Of a DNA stretch of 64,000 bases, positions 18,090 to 27,243 are shown piece after piece; position 1 is the first letter of the stretch, and each line of letters starts with the position of its first letter. This DNA comes from Changchengzhania lutea. Lineage in GTDB: Bacteria > Bacteroidota > Bacteroidia > Flavobacteriales > Flavobacteriaceae. The position numbers were made by a program, and so were the translations under genes. Location of the stretch: the NCBI RefSeq assembly GCF_006974145.1, contig NZ_CP039456.1, positions 960,001-1,024,000 on the forward strand, given 5' to 3'. The notes below the pieces were generated by a model. That model was not told the origin of the DNA, ran no database searches, and saw only the letters and a list, made by a program, of their open reading frames with translations.

Positions 18090-19397
18090 ATGATTACACG
18101 TCTTATTACTTTCTCTATCCTCATTTTCACATCTTTTACTTCTTTCAGCCAAAACACGACCATAATACATGCCGGAAAATTACTGGCTATTCCTGGTGAA
18201 CCCTATCTCAATAATAAGAGTATCATTATTCAAAATGGCAAAATTACTGGTGTAAAGGATGGTTTTGTAACTGTCGAGGATATAAAAGACAAGGCTACCG
18301 ATTCGGTAATTTTTATCGATTTAAAAGATAAATTCGTTATGCCTGGGTTTATCGATTTACACACCCATATTACCCACGAACGCGATCCAGGTGCAAATCC
18401 GCATGAATGGACCACATTAAATGATGAAGATTTCGCATTTAATTCTATCAAGTATTTAAACAGAACACTTATGGCTGGATTTACAACCGTTAGAAATCTA
18501 GGTTCCGATTACAACTTAATAAATGCCACAAAAAGAGCCATTGCAAAAGGTGATATTCCTGGTCCTCGCATTATTGCTGCTACCGGTGCTGTTTCTGCCA
18601 CTGGTGGTCATGGCGATTTTCATGGCTACAGAACGGAGGTAATGAATGCCGTTGAAAAAAGAGTGGGTATCTGTGATGGTCCAGATGACTGCAAAAGAGC
18701 CGTAAGAGCTTTGGTAAAACAAGGTGCAGATATTATAAAAATCACAGCTACCGGAGGTGTTCTTAGCAATACCAATGCGGGTGTTGGGCAACAATTGTCT
18801 GATGCTGAATTAAAGGCCATTGTAGAAACCGCTCACAGTCTGGGACGCAAAGTGGCTGCGCATGCACATGAAGTAGATGGCATTAATGCTGCACTAAGAG
18901 CTGGTGTAAACTCTATAGAACACGGATCTTATTTAAACGACGAATCGGTAAGATTATTTAAAGAACACGATGCCTATTTAGTGCCCACATTGTTGGCAGG
19001 AGTTTCTGTATCAGAAGAACTTAAAACGAATAAAAATATTCCGCCAGCAATAGCTGAAAAAATCAGTCAAGTAGCGCCTGTAGTGGAAGCTTCTTTTAAA
19101 AGAGCTCTAAAAGGCGGTGTAAAAATTGCTTTTGGAACCGATTCTGGAGTTAGTAAACATGGCACTAATGCTAGAGAATTTGAACTGATGGTGAAATACG
19201 GCATGAGTGAAAACGAAGCCATAAAATCTGCCACTGTGACAGCGTCTGAAGTTTTAGGAATGCCTGAAACACTAGGAACTATTGAATTGAATAAATTTGC
19301 TGATATGGTTGCTGTTGACGGCAATCCACTATCAGACATCAGTATTTTAAATGCTATCCAATTCGTTATGAAAGAGGGTGTTGTTTATAAGCAATAA
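18090..19397 (+). CDS. Secreted amidohydrolase (imidazolonepropionase-like metal-dependent hydrolase)
   Basis: Starting at the ATG at 18090 gives 435 residues with a signal peptide (MITRLITFSILIFTSFTSFS); an ATG at 18027 would add 21 residues in front of the signal and is rejected. Metal-binding motifs are HTHITHERDPG after strand one, HAHEVDGI and IEHGSYL in the middle, and FGTDSGV near the C-terminus. The conserved Lys that can be carboxylated is probably in DIIKITATGG. Such enzymes hydrolyse peptides or cyclic amides in the periplasm; substrate unknown. Its 3' end precedes the sigma factor gene by about 60 bases. Confidence 0.85.
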   Translation: MITRLITFSILIFTSFTSFSQNTTIIHAGKLLAIPGEPYLNNKSIIIQNGKITGVKDGFVTVEDIKDKATDSVIFIDLKDKFVMPGFIDLHTHITHERDPGANPHEWTTLNDEDFAFNSIKYLNRTLMAGFTTVRNLGSDYNLINATKRAIAKGDIPGPRIIAATGAVSATGGHGDFHGYRTEVMNAVEKRVGICDGPDDCKRAVRALVKQGADIIKITATGGVLSNTNAGVGQQLSDAELKAIVETAHSLGRKVAAHAHEVDGINAALRAGVNSIEHGSYLNDESVRLFKEHDAYLVPTLLAGVSVSEELKTNKNIPPAIAEKISQVAPVVEASFKRALKGGVKIAFGTDSGVSKHGTNAREFELMVKYGMSENEAIKSATVTASEVLGMPETLGTIELNKFADMVAVDGNPLSDISILNAIQFVMKEGVVYKQ

Positions 19398-19458
19398 AAA
19401 AATGCTTTGCATCTTAATAGTCATTCAGCTATATAAGGATAAGCTAAAATCAAAAATT

Positions 19459-19995
19459 ATGAAAAACGAGATAAATACAATCTGGATTGATTTAAATGAA
19501 GAGCTTTATAAATTCATTTTAGTCAAAATCAAGGATGAACAAATTTCAAAAGACATTCATCAAGAAGTATTCTTAAAAATGCACGCTAAAATCCATCAGT
19601 TAAAGCATACTTCGAAGCTTACTTCTTGGACTTATCAAATAACTAGAAATACCATTTTTGACTATTTCAGAAAGGTAAATTCAAAATACAAACCAATTGA
19701 CAATCTTGATATCCCAGAGATAGAAAGTGAAAGTTTTCATTACTCAAACCTTACCAATTGTATTAACCAAAAAATAGAACAACTTTCTACTCAGCATAAA
19801 GAAGCCATTATCCTAACTTCATTTAAAAACTATTCACAAAAAGAACTAGCAGAACATTTAAAAATATCTTATTCTGGCACGAAATCTAGAGTTCAAAAAG
19901 CTCGAGAAATTCTGAAAGAAACCATTTTAGATTGCCCTAATGTTGAATCTGATAGCTCAGGAAAATTACTAGACTTCGAAAATAATCAAATTTAA
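19459..19995 (+). CDS. ECF-type RNA polymerase sigma factor, SigZ-like
   Basis: The 178-residue product starts at the ATG at 19459; the frame is open from 19378, inside the end of the amidohydrolase gene, but the extra 27 residues are not family-like. Region 2 is visible in ELYKFILVKIKDEQISKDIH and SWTYQITRNTIFDYFRK; region 4 is the helix-turn-helix in HKEAIILTSFKNYSQKELAE followed by SGTKSRVQKAREILK. The tail with ILDCPNVESDSSGKLLDF resembles SigZ, which keeps cysteine- and acid-rich tails. No anti-sigma gene is adjacent. A PhzF-family gene follows after 48 bases and may be part of the same unit. Confidence 0.88.
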   Translation: MKNEINTIWIDLNEELYKFILVKIKDEQISKDIHQEVFLKMHAKIHQLKHTSKLTSWTYQITRNTIFDYFRKVNSKYKPIDNLDIPEIESESFHYSNLTNCINQKIEQLSTQHKEAIILTSFKNYSQKELAEHLKISYSGTKSRVQKAREILKETILDCPNVESDSSGKLLDFENNQI

Positions 19996-20043
19996 TTACG
20001 TCTTTTCGCAAACAGTTTCGTCCATTATATATAACAAACAAAA

Positions 20044-20940
20044 ATGATTAAAATGGACAATAAAAAAAATGTTACCGTACAAATTCTTAATGCTTTTGCA
20101 GAACATGGCAAAGGGGGCAATCCAGCTGGGGTTGTTTTAAATGCAGATGATTTATCAGACAAAAATAAGCTTGATATCGCTAAAAAAGTAGGTCTATCAG
20201 AAACTGCTTTTGTTTCCAAATCTAACACCGAAGACTTTAAATTAGATTTTTTTACGCCTAATAAGCAAATAGCGCATTGCGGTCATGCAACAGTGGCAAC
20301 GTTTTCATATTTAAAACAAATTGGTGCCTTGAAAAATGATTCCTCTTCTAAAGAAACCATTGATGGAAAACGAAATATAAAGTTAACAGGTGATTTAGCG
20401 TTTATGGAACAATTAGCACCAAAATACGAGGACGTAAGCCATCAGGAAGACCTAATTCTAAAATCTCTAGGATTAAATAAAAATGACTTAGCACCAAACA
20501 CTCCAATACAATTAGTAAATACTGGAAATTCGTTTATTCTAGTTCCAGTTAATAACACAGCAATCTTAAAAAATATAATTCCAGATTTTAAATTGATAAG
20601 TGAAGTTAGTGAAGCGTTCGATTTAATTGGTTATTACGTATTTTCTACCGACACAGGTGACACTGAATATGACGCTACGTCAAGAATGTTTGGTCCACGT
20701 TACGGCATATTGGAAGAGTCTGGAACAGGAATGGCAGCTGGACCTCTTGCTTGTTATTTATTTGATATTTTAAAATGGAATAAAAAAAGATTTCATATTC
20801 AACAAGGCAAGTATATGGCAGAACCTTCACCAAGTGTAATAGTTGTTGATTTGCTAACGGAAAACAACCAAATAAAAGGCCTAATGGCCGGTGGCAAAGG
20901 ACTACTAAAAGCACAATTAGAAATTGAAATAAACAACTAG
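20044..20940 (+). CDS. PhzF family isomerase/epimerase-like protein
   Basis: The 298-residue protein carries the PhzF signature: an N-terminal FAEHGKGGNPAGVVL, the catalytic glutamate block VGLSETAFV, FFTPNKQIAHCGHATVATF, and SGTGMAAGPLACYLFD in the second half. PhzF-like proteins isomerise small molecules; only the phenazine pathway member is well understood, and no phenazine genes are near. A second ATG at 20053 is possible. It follows the sigma factor gene on the same strand by 48 bases, which hints at joint expression. Confidence 0.85.
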   Translation: MIKMDNKKNVTVQILNAFAEHGKGGNPAGVVLNADDLSDKNKLDIAKKVGLSETAFVSKSNTEDFKLDFFTPNKQIAHCGHATVATFSYLKQIGALKNDSSSKETIDGKRNIKLTGDLAFMEQLAPKYEDVSHQEDLILKSLGLNKNDLAPNTPIQLVNTGNSFILVPVNNTAILKNIIPDFKLISEVSEAFDLIGYYVFSTDTGDTEYDATSRMFGPRYGILEESGTGMAAGPLACYLFDILKWNKKRFHIQQGKYMAEPSPSVIVVDLLTENNQIKGLMAGGKGLLKAQLEIEINN

Positions 20941-21034
20941 TTTGAATGTTAATGTCGCGTTAAAAACATAAAGGACTTTAAACTATTCTAAATTTTTAAA
21001 GTCCTACATGCAAATAATCTTAACAATATTACAC

Positions 21035-21487
21035 ATGAAAAAATTAATAATGATCGCCATAGCCTTTGTAGGATTACAAACTATAGCACAACAACGACCA
21101 GAGCGCCCAAATAGAGAACGGGCTGAAAAAATGAGTAATATGTCTGCCGAAGATGCTGCAACGCTGAAGACAAAGAAGATGACTTTGCATTTGGACCTAA
21201 ATGAGTCACAGCAGTCTAAAATATATAAACTCAATCTAGAAAACGTAAAAAAGCGGAAGACTTTTATGGCAGCGCGTAAAGCTAGAAAAGAAAGTGACAA
21301 TGCTACAAAACCAACACAGGAGGAACGTTTGCAAATGATGAATGCTAAGTTGGATCATCAAATTGCCACAAAGCAACAAATGAAAACTATTTTAAATGAA
21401 GCTCAATATGAAAAATGGGAACGTGCACAAATGAAAATGTCACAAAAGAAAAAAGGCAAAAGACATGAAGGTCATAAAAAATCTTAA
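21035..21487 (+). CDS. Small secreted Spy/CpxP-like protein
   Basis: The 150-residue product begins at the ATG at 21035 (MKKLIMIAIAFVGLQTIAQQ, a signal peptide); a start at 21008 would add nine residues before it. The mature part is basic, Met-rich and helical, with the pattern LHLDLNESQQSKIYKLNLEN and ILNEAQYEKWERAQ, which resembles LTxxQ-type periplasmic chaperone-like proteins such as Spy. It ends in a Lys- and His-rich tail (KKKGKRHEGHKKS). The biological role is unknown. A bidirectional terminator separates it from hemL. Confidence 0.7.
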   Translation: MKKLIMIAIAFVGLQTIAQQRPERPNRERAEKMSNMSAEDAATLKTKKMTLHLDLNESQQSKIYKLNLENVKKRKTFMAARKARKESDNATKPTQEERLQMMNAKLDHQIATKQQMKTILNEAQYEKWERAQMKMSQKKKGKRHEGHKKS

Positions 21488-21530
21488 TTTCAATAACTTT
21501 TTAGTTTGGTTGATTTAGTTTGATTGAAGA

Positions 21531-21561
21531 AAGCGCATTTCTGAATTTTAGAAATGCGCTT
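21531..21561. terminator. Bidirectional terminator
   Basis: AAGCGCATTTCT (21531-21542) pairs perfectly with AGAAATGCGCTT (21550-21561) over a 7-base loop, with A residues before and TTT after. It lies between the convergent Spy-like gene and hemL. Confidence 0.85.
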
Positions 21562-21566
21562 TTAGA

Positions 21567-22853
21567 TTATAATTCCATCGCTACTTTATCAATAGCAGCA
21601 ATCGTGAAATCTAAATCTTCATATGTCAAAGCGTCTGTAATAAACCAAGTTTCAAAAGCACTTGGAGCGATATAAACGCCTTCATCTAACAAACCGTGAA
21701 AGAATTTTTTAAAAATTTCATTATTACCTTTAGCAGCAGTTTCAATATCTACAACAGGTTCCTTATCAAAATGAACGGAAATCATAGAACCCACACGATT
21801 AATGGTGTGTGTTACACCATGACTTTCTAATGCTTTAGAAATTCCTTGGTGTAAATATTTAGTTTTATCTTCTAAACGACTAAAAATTTCTGAATTTTCA
21901 TCTAATGCCTTTAACATAGCTAATCCTGCAGCCATCGCCAAGGGATTACCACTTAAAGTACCTGCCTGATAAACTGGTCCTAAAGGTGCCAAATGATCCA
22001 TAATGTCATGGCGTGCGGCAAATGCCCCTACAGGCAATCCACCACCAATAACTTTACCAAAACAAACAATGTCCGCATTAACATTATAGAGCTCTTGAAC
22101 CCCACCTTTTGCCAAGCGAAACCCGGTCATGACTTCATCAAAAATCAACAAAATTTCATTGGCGTAACACAATTTTCTCAGCGCTTGTAGAAATCCTTCT
22201 TTTGGTGGAATGCATCCCATATTTCCTGCAACGGGCTCGATGATAATACAAGCGATTTTATTTTTATTGGCTTCTATTAAATCTGCCACTTGATGGATAT
22301 CATTATATCTTGCTAACAAGGTATCCTTAGCTGTGCCTTTGGTAACCCCGGGACTGTTTGGCGACCCGAAGGTTACTGCACCACTACCCGCTTGAATTAG
22401 AAACGAATCGCTATGCCCATGATAGCATCCAGCAAATTTTATAATTTTATCCTTCCCAGTAAAACCTCTTGCCAAACGCACCGCGCTCATACAGGCTTCT
22501 GTTCCTGAATTCACAAATCGTATTTTATCAATATTGGGAACCATTGAAACTGCCAATTCTGCAATTTGCGTTTCAATTTCGGTTGGCATTCCGAAAGAAG
22601 TGCCTTTTTTAGCTTTCTCTACCACCGCATCAACAACAGGTTGGTAAGCATGGCCCAAAATCATGGGACCCCATGAATTTATATAATCAACAAAACGATT
22701 TCCATCTTCATCATATAAATAAGCCCCTTTTGCTTCTTTTACAAAAATAGGCGTTCCACCCACGGCTTTAAACGCTCTTACAGGAGAATTAACGCCGCCA
22801 GGAATAACGCGCTCAGCTTGTGCAAATAAGGTACTACTACGTTTATAATTCAT
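21567..22853 (-). CDS. hemL: Glutamate-1-semialdehyde 2,1-aminomutase
   Basis: HemL converts glutamate-1-semialdehyde to 5-aminolevulinate, a step of the C5 tetrapyrrole (haem) pathway in the cytoplasm. The 428-residue sequence has [20 protein letters not shown] at the N-terminus, [18 protein letters not shown] for PLP phosphate binding, [12 protein letters not shown], the lysine in [16 protein letters not shown], and [15 protein letters not shown] near the C-terminal part. Length is normal. It is the last gene of a minus-strand run that includes the glucosaminidase and the PLP deaminase-like gene (11 bases between hemL and the glucosaminidase). Confidence 0.96.
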   Translation of the reverse strand: MNYKRSSTLFAQAERVIPGGVNSPVRAFKAVGGTPIFVKEAKGAYLYDEDGNRFVDYINSWGPMILGHAYQPVVDAVVEKAKKGTSFGMPTEIETQIAELAVSMVPNIDKIRFVNSGTEACMSAVRLARGFTGKDKIIKFAGCYHGHSDSFLIQAGSGAVTFGSPNSPGVTKGTAKDTLLARYNDIHQVADLIEANKNKIACIIIEPVAGNMGCIPPKEGFLQALRKLCYANEILLIFDEVMTGFRLAKGGVQELYNVNADIVCFGKVIGGGLPVGAFAARHDIMDHLAPLGPVYQAGTLSGNPLAMAAGLAMLKALDENSEIFSRLEDKTKYLHQGISKALESHGVTHTINRVGSMISVHFDKEPVVDIETAAKGNNEIFKKFFHGLLDEGVYIAPSAFETWFITDALTYEDLDFTIAAIDKVAMEL

Positions 22854-22863
22854 ATTAAATCTA

Positions 22864-23670
22864 TTAGTTTTTTGATGCTGGTTTTACAATTAAAGTTTGC
22901 CCAATACTTAGTGAAGAATCTCTTAAACCATTTATGTTTTGAAGTTCTTTAACGGTCATGTTGTATTTTCTGGAAATAGAATACAAGGTATCCCCCTTAA
23001 CAACCGCATATGTTTCAGCGTGATTTGTTACTGGCATTTCAAATTTTGTATAGGTATCGCCAAGCACCTCTTCATCTAATTGATATAACTTATAGCGCTC
23101 AATTAATCCAATTAATTTTTGAGGATACTTTTTATCTGTAGCATAACCAGCGGCTCTTAGTCCTTTGGCCCATCCTTTATAATCTTCTTTTTTAAGTTTA
23201 AAAAGTTTTGCGTAGCGTTTTCTTTCTGATAAGAATAACGAATGATCCCTAAACGAATATTTGGCATCTTTGTATTTTCTGAAACATTCCTGTTTTGCAT
23301 CATCATCATGATAGATTTTTGCACCAATCCATCCGTGACATTTAATCCCAAAATGATTGTTCGCTTTAACCGATAGCCTTCCTCTACCAGATCCAGATTC
23401 TAAAATACCTTGGGCTAAGGTGATGCTTGCCGGAATGTTATATAAAACCATTTCGCTTTGTGCAATGGCCTTATAAGTATCAATGTACTCTTCTGTTTTA
23501 CTACCGTAGATTTTTTTAAGAGGTATTTTTTCTTCTTCTGAAGCGAGCTGTTTGTCTCTTTCTTCTGCTTGTTCAGTTCGTTCTTTTTCCTGTTTTGCAA
23601 TCACCGCTTTTTTAGAGCGACAACTAAACAACACACAAGACAAACAAATTATAAATGCTACTCTTTTCAT
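22864..23670 (-). CDS. Glucosaminidase lipoprotein with LysM domain
   Basis: The 268-residue protein starts with a lipoprotein signal ([20 protein letters not shown], lipid at the Cys of LFSC). A charged linker leads to a mannosyl-glycoprotein endo-beta-N-acetylglucosaminidase domain (about residues 60-195) with [20 protein letters not shown], where the Glu is the likely catalytic acid, and [10 protein letters not shown]-terminal LysM module ([18 protein letters not shown]) binds peptidoglycan. It should hydrolyse cell-wall glycan strands at the envelope. It sits in a tight operon with hemL and the PLP gene (2-10 bases apart). Confidence 0.92.
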   Translation of the reverse strand: MKRVAFIICLSCVLFSCRSKKAVIAKQEKERTEQAEERDKQLASEEEKIPLKKIYGSKTEEYIDTYKAIAQSEMVLYNIPASITLAQGILESGSGRGRLSVKANNHFGIKCHGWIGAKIYHDDDAKQECFRKYKDAKYSFRDHSLFLSERKRYAKLFKLKKEDYKGWAKGLRAAGYATDKKYPQKLIGLIERYKLYQLDEEVLGDTYTKFEMPVTNHAETYAVVKGDTLYSISRKYNMTVKELQNINGLRDSSLSIGQTLIVKPASKN

Positions 23671-23672
23671 TT

Positions 23673-24587
23673 TTATATCTTAATTATTGGCAAATTTTTC
23701 TTTTTCAATTTTAAATTCATACCGGCAACACCTTGCAATCCTCCCGTATGAATGGCCAAAATGTTCGATCCCTTTGGAAAATAGCCCTTTTTAATCAAAT
23801 CAAAAATCCCAAACATCATTTTACCGGTATATATAGGATCTAGTAAAATATTTTGACTTGCTTTAAACTGATTAATAAAACTGATTAATTCAGAATTTAT
23901 TTTTGCATAACCACCAAAATGGTAATCTGTAATTAATTTCCAATTGTCGGTTACTGCAAATTTACTAATATCTTGTTGTAAAAAATCACCTTTTAGAGCA
24001 GGAAAACCTAAAACTTGTTGACTGGGTTTTGAACAATTAATAAGTCCCGCAATCGTTCCTCCAGTGCCAACGGCGCAACATATATAATCAAAATGCTTAT
24101 CTGCTTCATTTAAAATTTCTTCACAGCCCTTTATAGCTAATTTATTTGTGCCCCCTTCTGGAATGAGGTAGAAATTACCATGGCATACTTTTAACTGATT
24201 TATAAAGTCAGCTGTCGATTTCTTCCTGTAATCAGCCCGTGATATAAACTGCAATTGCATCCCACAAGCATGAGCAAAATTTAAAGTGGGATTACTACTT
24301 ATACTGGCATGTAACTCTTCTCCCCGAATATAACCTATAGTATTAAATCCGAGTTGCTTACCAGCAGATGCCACAGCCGCAACATGATTAGAATAGGCGC
24401 CACCAAAAGTCACCAGCGTTTTTAACCCCTGTTTTTCAGCTTCAATAAGGTTGTACTTAAGTTTCCTGTATTTGTTTCCTGAGACGAAAAGATGTATAGC
24501 ATCTTCCCGCTTAATAAATAAATTCAAGCCGTTTGCTTCAACTAATTTTAGTTGTTGATTTATGCTATTTTGAAGACTAAAAATCAT
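23673..24587 (-). CDS. 1-aminocyclopropane-1-carboxylate deaminase/D-cysteine desulfhydrase family
   Basis: This 304-residue fold-type II PLP enzyme has LFIKREDAIHLFVSGNKYRK (PLP lysine in the SGNKYRK block), FGGAYSNHVAAVASAGKQLG, LIPEGGTNKLAIKG and AVGTGGTIAGLI, the Gly-rich phosphate clamp. It belongs to the group that includes ACC deaminase and D-cysteine desulfhydrase; which substrate is used is not decidable here. It begins 11 bases inside the end of the HEKIH-motif gene and is followed by the glucosaminidase gene after 2 bases, so these genes form an operon. Confidence 0.88.
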   Translation of the reverse strand: MIFSLQNSINQQLKLVEANGLNLFIKREDAIHLFVSGNKYRKLKYNLIEAEKQGLKTLVTFGGAYSNHVAAVASAGKQLGFNTIGYIRGEELHASISSNPTLNFAHACGMQLQFISRADYRKKSTADFINQLKVCHGNFYLIPEGGTNKLAIKGCEEILNEADKHFDYICCAVGTGGTIAGLINCSKPSQQVLGFPALKGDFLQQDISKFAVTDNWKLITDYHFGGYAKINSELISFINQFKASQNILLDPIYTGKMMFGIFDLIKKGYFPKGSNILAIHTGGLQGVAGMNLKLKKKNLPIIKI

Positions 24588-24915
24588 GCCTGCGAAGATA
24601 CTCCAAAAAGTCCCAATTCTGTCGATGCTTTAAATAATCCAAATCATTTTCATGAGTATAAGCTTCCCTTTCAAAAGAAATATTTATGTAAGCCATATGC
24701 CAATTTTTGTATAGAGCCCATCGATATAAAAACTCTATACCATAAAAGATATAAAAAGGAAGTACTAGGAGTTCTAATTGTTGCCTTAAATGAATTTTTT
24801 CATGATTAATTAAAAATGTATTCGATTTTAAATCTTTAGATCTTAAAACAATAAATGGAAAAAGAGTGAGCCCACGATAGCCTTTTGGAATAAGAAAATT
24901 AGAGATTAAAATCAT
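24577..24915 (-). CDS. Small protein with HEXXH motif (putative membrane zincin)
   Basis: The 112-residue product has a hydrophobic N-terminus (GYRGLTLFPFIVLR), then FLINHEKIHLRQQLELLVLP, an HEXXH motif as in zinc metallopeptidases, followed by a hydrophobic stretch and FEREAYTHENDLDYL, where a glutamate could be the third zinc ligand. The size is far below ordinary M48 or M56 peptidases. Similar short proteins are encoded in other Flavobacteriaceae genomes. Its end overlaps the start of the PLP deaminase-like gene by 11 bases, which suggests coupling. Activity is inferred from the motif only. Confidence 0.7.
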   Translation of the reverse strand: MILISNFLIPKGYRGLTLFPFIVLRSKDLKSNTFLINHEKIHLRQQLELLVLPFYIFYGIEFLYRWALYKNWHMAYINISFEREAYTHENDLDYLKHRQNWDFLEYLRRHDF

Positions 24916-24965
24916 GCTCTTAGTGGTTCAAAAATCAATCCAAATTACATTATCTTTGTGATATA

Positions 24966-25130
24966 ATGAAGAAAATAATCCCCATTGAAGCAGGTGATTT
25001 CTACCTAACACCAGAAGGATATCGTTGTTTTACCGAGCAATACCATTTAAAGCGTGGATATTGTTGCGAAAGTGGATGCAGACATTGCCCTTACGGCTAT
25101 GACAAAAACACCAATTCAATAAAACGATAA
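24966..25130 (+). CDS. Small cysteine-rich protein, DUF5522-like
   Basis: This 54-residue gene is below the usual ORF length limit. From the ATG at 24966 it reads MKKIIPIEAGDFYLTPEGYR, then CFTEQYHLKRGYCCESGCRH, then CPYGYDK and a short tail. The Cys-Cys-x3-Cys-x2-Cys-P-Y-G pattern is that of the DUF5522 family, likely a small metal-binding (zinc) module. It is divergent from the HEXXH gene, with 50 bases between the starts, so the two may share a control region. Function unknown. Confidence 0.85.
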   Translation: MKKIIPIEAGDFYLTPEGYRCFTEQYHLKRGYCCESGCRHCPYGYDKNTNSIKR

Positions 25131-25363
25131 TTTATTTATAACGGCTTATAATTGACTGGAATACCATAATAAACAGTGAAATTGGTATGATTCTTGATGC
25201 TAATAATAACGCCAAAAGGTGTTTAGAATCAATGATATAATTTGGTTTCTAGAAGCTAGTTATAAAAACAGACCTTCTATGATTATTGAATCATTCTTAA
25301 ATTTATTCACCTATAATAGTATTGACGATTAATTGAATTCAATTTTTAGTATAAAAAAACGCA

Positions 25364-25936
25364 ATGAAAAAGATGAAAAAAATTTTACGCATTATGCCAC
25401 TGTTTGCCATTCTTATTGTGGCAACCTCATGCAGTTCTGTAAGAGTTGCTGCAGATTACGACAAAAACGCTGATTTTAACACCTACAAGACCTTTGCATT
25501 CTTTAAAACAGGAATTGACAAAGCCGAAATTAGCGATCTAGATAAACGCCGTATTTTACGTGCCATTGAAGCTGAACTATTATCGAAAGGTTTCTCCAAA
25601 TCTGAAGACCCCGATTTACTCATCAGCTTATTTACAAAATCGCAGCAGCGCGTAGACGTGTACAACAATGCTTGGGGCATGGGTGCCTGGGGTTGGGGAG
25701 GCTGGGGCTGGGGAGGCTTTGGTCCTGGTTGGGGCTGGGGCTGGAATCAACCTTCTGTTTCAACAAGTACACAAGGTACGCTTTATATAGACCTTATTGA
25801 TGCCGATAAAAAAGAACTGGTTTGGCAAGGTATGGGCACAGGGTATTTATCTCGGAATATGGAGAAAAAAGAAGCACGGATTAAGGAATTTGTGAATGAA
25901 ATTATGGCTAAATATCCGCCTGAGATGCAACAATAA
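25364..25936 (+). CDS. DUF4136 lipoprotein with Gly/Trp-rich insertion
   Basis: The 190-residue product has a lipoprotein signal (KILRIMPLFAILIVATSCSS, lipid at Cys) followed by DYDKNADFNTYKTFAFF, the usual start of DUF4136. At about residues 106-128 there is a strongly Gly- and Trp-rich run (GMGAWGWGGWGWGGFGPGWG). The C-terminal GTLYIDLIDADKKELVWQG is again family-typical. It is an envelope protein of unknown function. ATG codons at 25364 and 25373 are both possible. A strong terminator follows. Confidence 0.85.
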   Translation: MKKMKKILRIMPLFAILIVATSCSSVRVAADYDKNADFNTYKTFAFFKTGIDKAEISDLDKRRILRAIEAELLSKGFSKSEDPDLLISLFTKSQQRVDVYNNAWGMGAWGWGGWGWGGFGPGWGWGWNQPSVSTSTQGTLYIDLIDADKKELVWQGMGTGYLSRNMEKKEARIKEFVNEIMAKYPPEMQQ

Positions 25937-25955
25937 AACTAATTCATTGATTTAG

Positions 25956-25985
25956 AAAAGCAACTTTAAGGGTTGCTTTTTTTTT
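25956..25985 (+). terminator. Rho-independent terminator of the DUF4136 gene
   Basis: AAAAGCAAC (25956-25964) pairs with GTTGCTTTT (25972-25980) over a 7-base loop, followed by five more T residues. Confidence 0.85.
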
Positions 25986-25992
25986 AAATATG

Positions 25993-27054
25993 TCACATCT
26001 GCGCATGATGGCTCTCCGGAAACTGCTTTGGAATCTCATCATCATTTTCATCTAGCATTTGGCGCAAATCTATTTCAATACCACGCGAAATAGTAGAGAT
26101 TGGAACATCATTCACAGTGCCTTCAAAAGGGTTTTCCCCTACTCTTGCCATACGTTCCATAATGTGAAATGCCCACGACACAATACCACAAAACGGGATT
26201 CCCAACCATATAAAATTTTGTCCTATATAAAAGAAATCATCAACCATCGTTTTACCAATGTCCGCGAATTCTGGTATGATTCCAAAAGGCAATAGAATGG
26301 CAAATACGCGTGTTAAATAGAAGGCCAAACTTGCATATTGTCTGGGATAAGGGAAGTTTTTAATCCGTTCCGATTTTCCTTGATGCGTAAATAATTCTTC
26401 CAAAACATTTTCTAACTCCAAAAAAGCAAACTCCCATATAAGTCCTTGTTCTTTGAGTGATCGAATATGCTTTGATTGTAAATATAAAATAGCCGTCTGC
26501 TTATTATTTTTAGATAACACATACTGCGTTTCATCTTTAGACAAGTATGCAATTAAATTATCTTCTAAATCTGAAACCTTTTCTGGGATATGTATCAGTT
26601 TAGACCATTCTCTATTCGTTCTGGCTTTATGTTGTGCTTCCCATGATTTGCGCATTCTCATAGCATATCGCAATGCCGTTAACCAAGCAATGTGTCTATA
26701 GACCAAAATACGTTTTTGTGCTTTTATTTCAACATCAGTAGTTTCGCCTATAATATGTTCCGCTGTTACCATATCTTGAACTTTCATGCCCCACGTGCGA
26801 GACGTATTCACAATAGCACCCCAAATTTTTCGTGCTTCCCATATTCTCCCATATGCAGAATTGTTTTGAAAACCTACCATAAATGCTACGGCTGTTCCAA
26901 TAAGGGCCACAGGTGTCCACGGAACGGTTAAAAATGTAAAACCTAATACTTCATAACATATAACTATAATTGTAGCATAGAGCAAATAGACTAATGTTTC
27001 CCATCGGGACCATAAAGCAATGTCCTTAACTGTATAGCGTTTTTTAGTTAGCAT
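25993..27054 (-). CDS. Bestrophin-family ion channel
   Basis: The 353-residue membrane protein has several hydrophobic segments (around residues 21-60, 230-250 and 268-295) and the conserved IGTAVAFMVGFQNNSAYGRI and WEARKIWGAIVNTSRTWG. It belongs to the bestrophin-like group (UPF0187), which in bacteria form pentameric anion or cation channels. Length is somewhat longer than the Klebsiella homologue (about 300). It converges on the DUF4136 gene, and its start faces the palindrome at 27084-27243. Confidence 0.88.
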   Translation of the reverse strand: MLTKKRYTVKDIALWSRWETLVYLLYATIIVICYEVLGFTFLTVPWTPVALIGTAVAFMVGFQNNSAYGRIWEARKIWGAIVNTSRTWGMKVQDMVTAEHIIGETTDVEIKAQKRILVYRHIAWLTALRYAMRMRKSWEAQHKARTNREWSKLIHIPEKVSDLEDNLIAYLSKDETQYVLSKNNKQTAILYLQSKHIRSLKEQGLIWEFAFLELENVLEELFTHQGKSERIKNFPYPRQYASLAFYLTRVFAILLPFGIIPEFADIGKTMVDDFFYIGQNFIWLGIPFCGIVSWAFHIMERMARVGENPFEGTVNDVPISTISRGIEIDLRQMLDENDDEIPKQFPESHHAQM

Positions 27055-27083
27055 ATATTTTACGTTTTTAAATCCTTATAAAT

Positions 27084-27243
27084 GAACTCGTTTAAACTTT
27101 TTGGATTGAGCGAAAATTAGTCATTTTGTGACCAGTTGAAGGTTCTTTTTGAGTTGCATAGCATCGCTACGGAATGAAAGAAAAACAAAACATGGGTGCA
27201 AGAGGACAATTTTTTAGCGAATTAAAAAAGTTTAAACGAGTTC
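27084..27243. repeat. 160-bp element with perfect 19-bp terminal inverted repeats
   Basis: GAACTCGTTTAAACTTTTT (27084-27102) and AAAAAGTTTAAACGAGTTC (27225-27243) are exact reverse complements. The interior is richer in G and C than the flanks and holds a 28-codon ORF that runs past the right arm. It lies in the 309-base divergent spacer between bestrophin and the aromatic hydroxylase, where I see no other gene. It looks like a dispersed non-autonomous element. Confidence 0.75.

Noticed and set aside
18516-18820. Minus-strand frames of 92 and 64 residues inside the amidohydrolase gene
   Set aside because: Both are antisense to a gene with strong family motifs and show no domain themselves.
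19378-19458. Longer N-terminus of the sigma factor starting inside the amidohydrolase gene
   Set aside because: The sigma family match begins near the ATG at 19459; the extra 27 residues have no family character.
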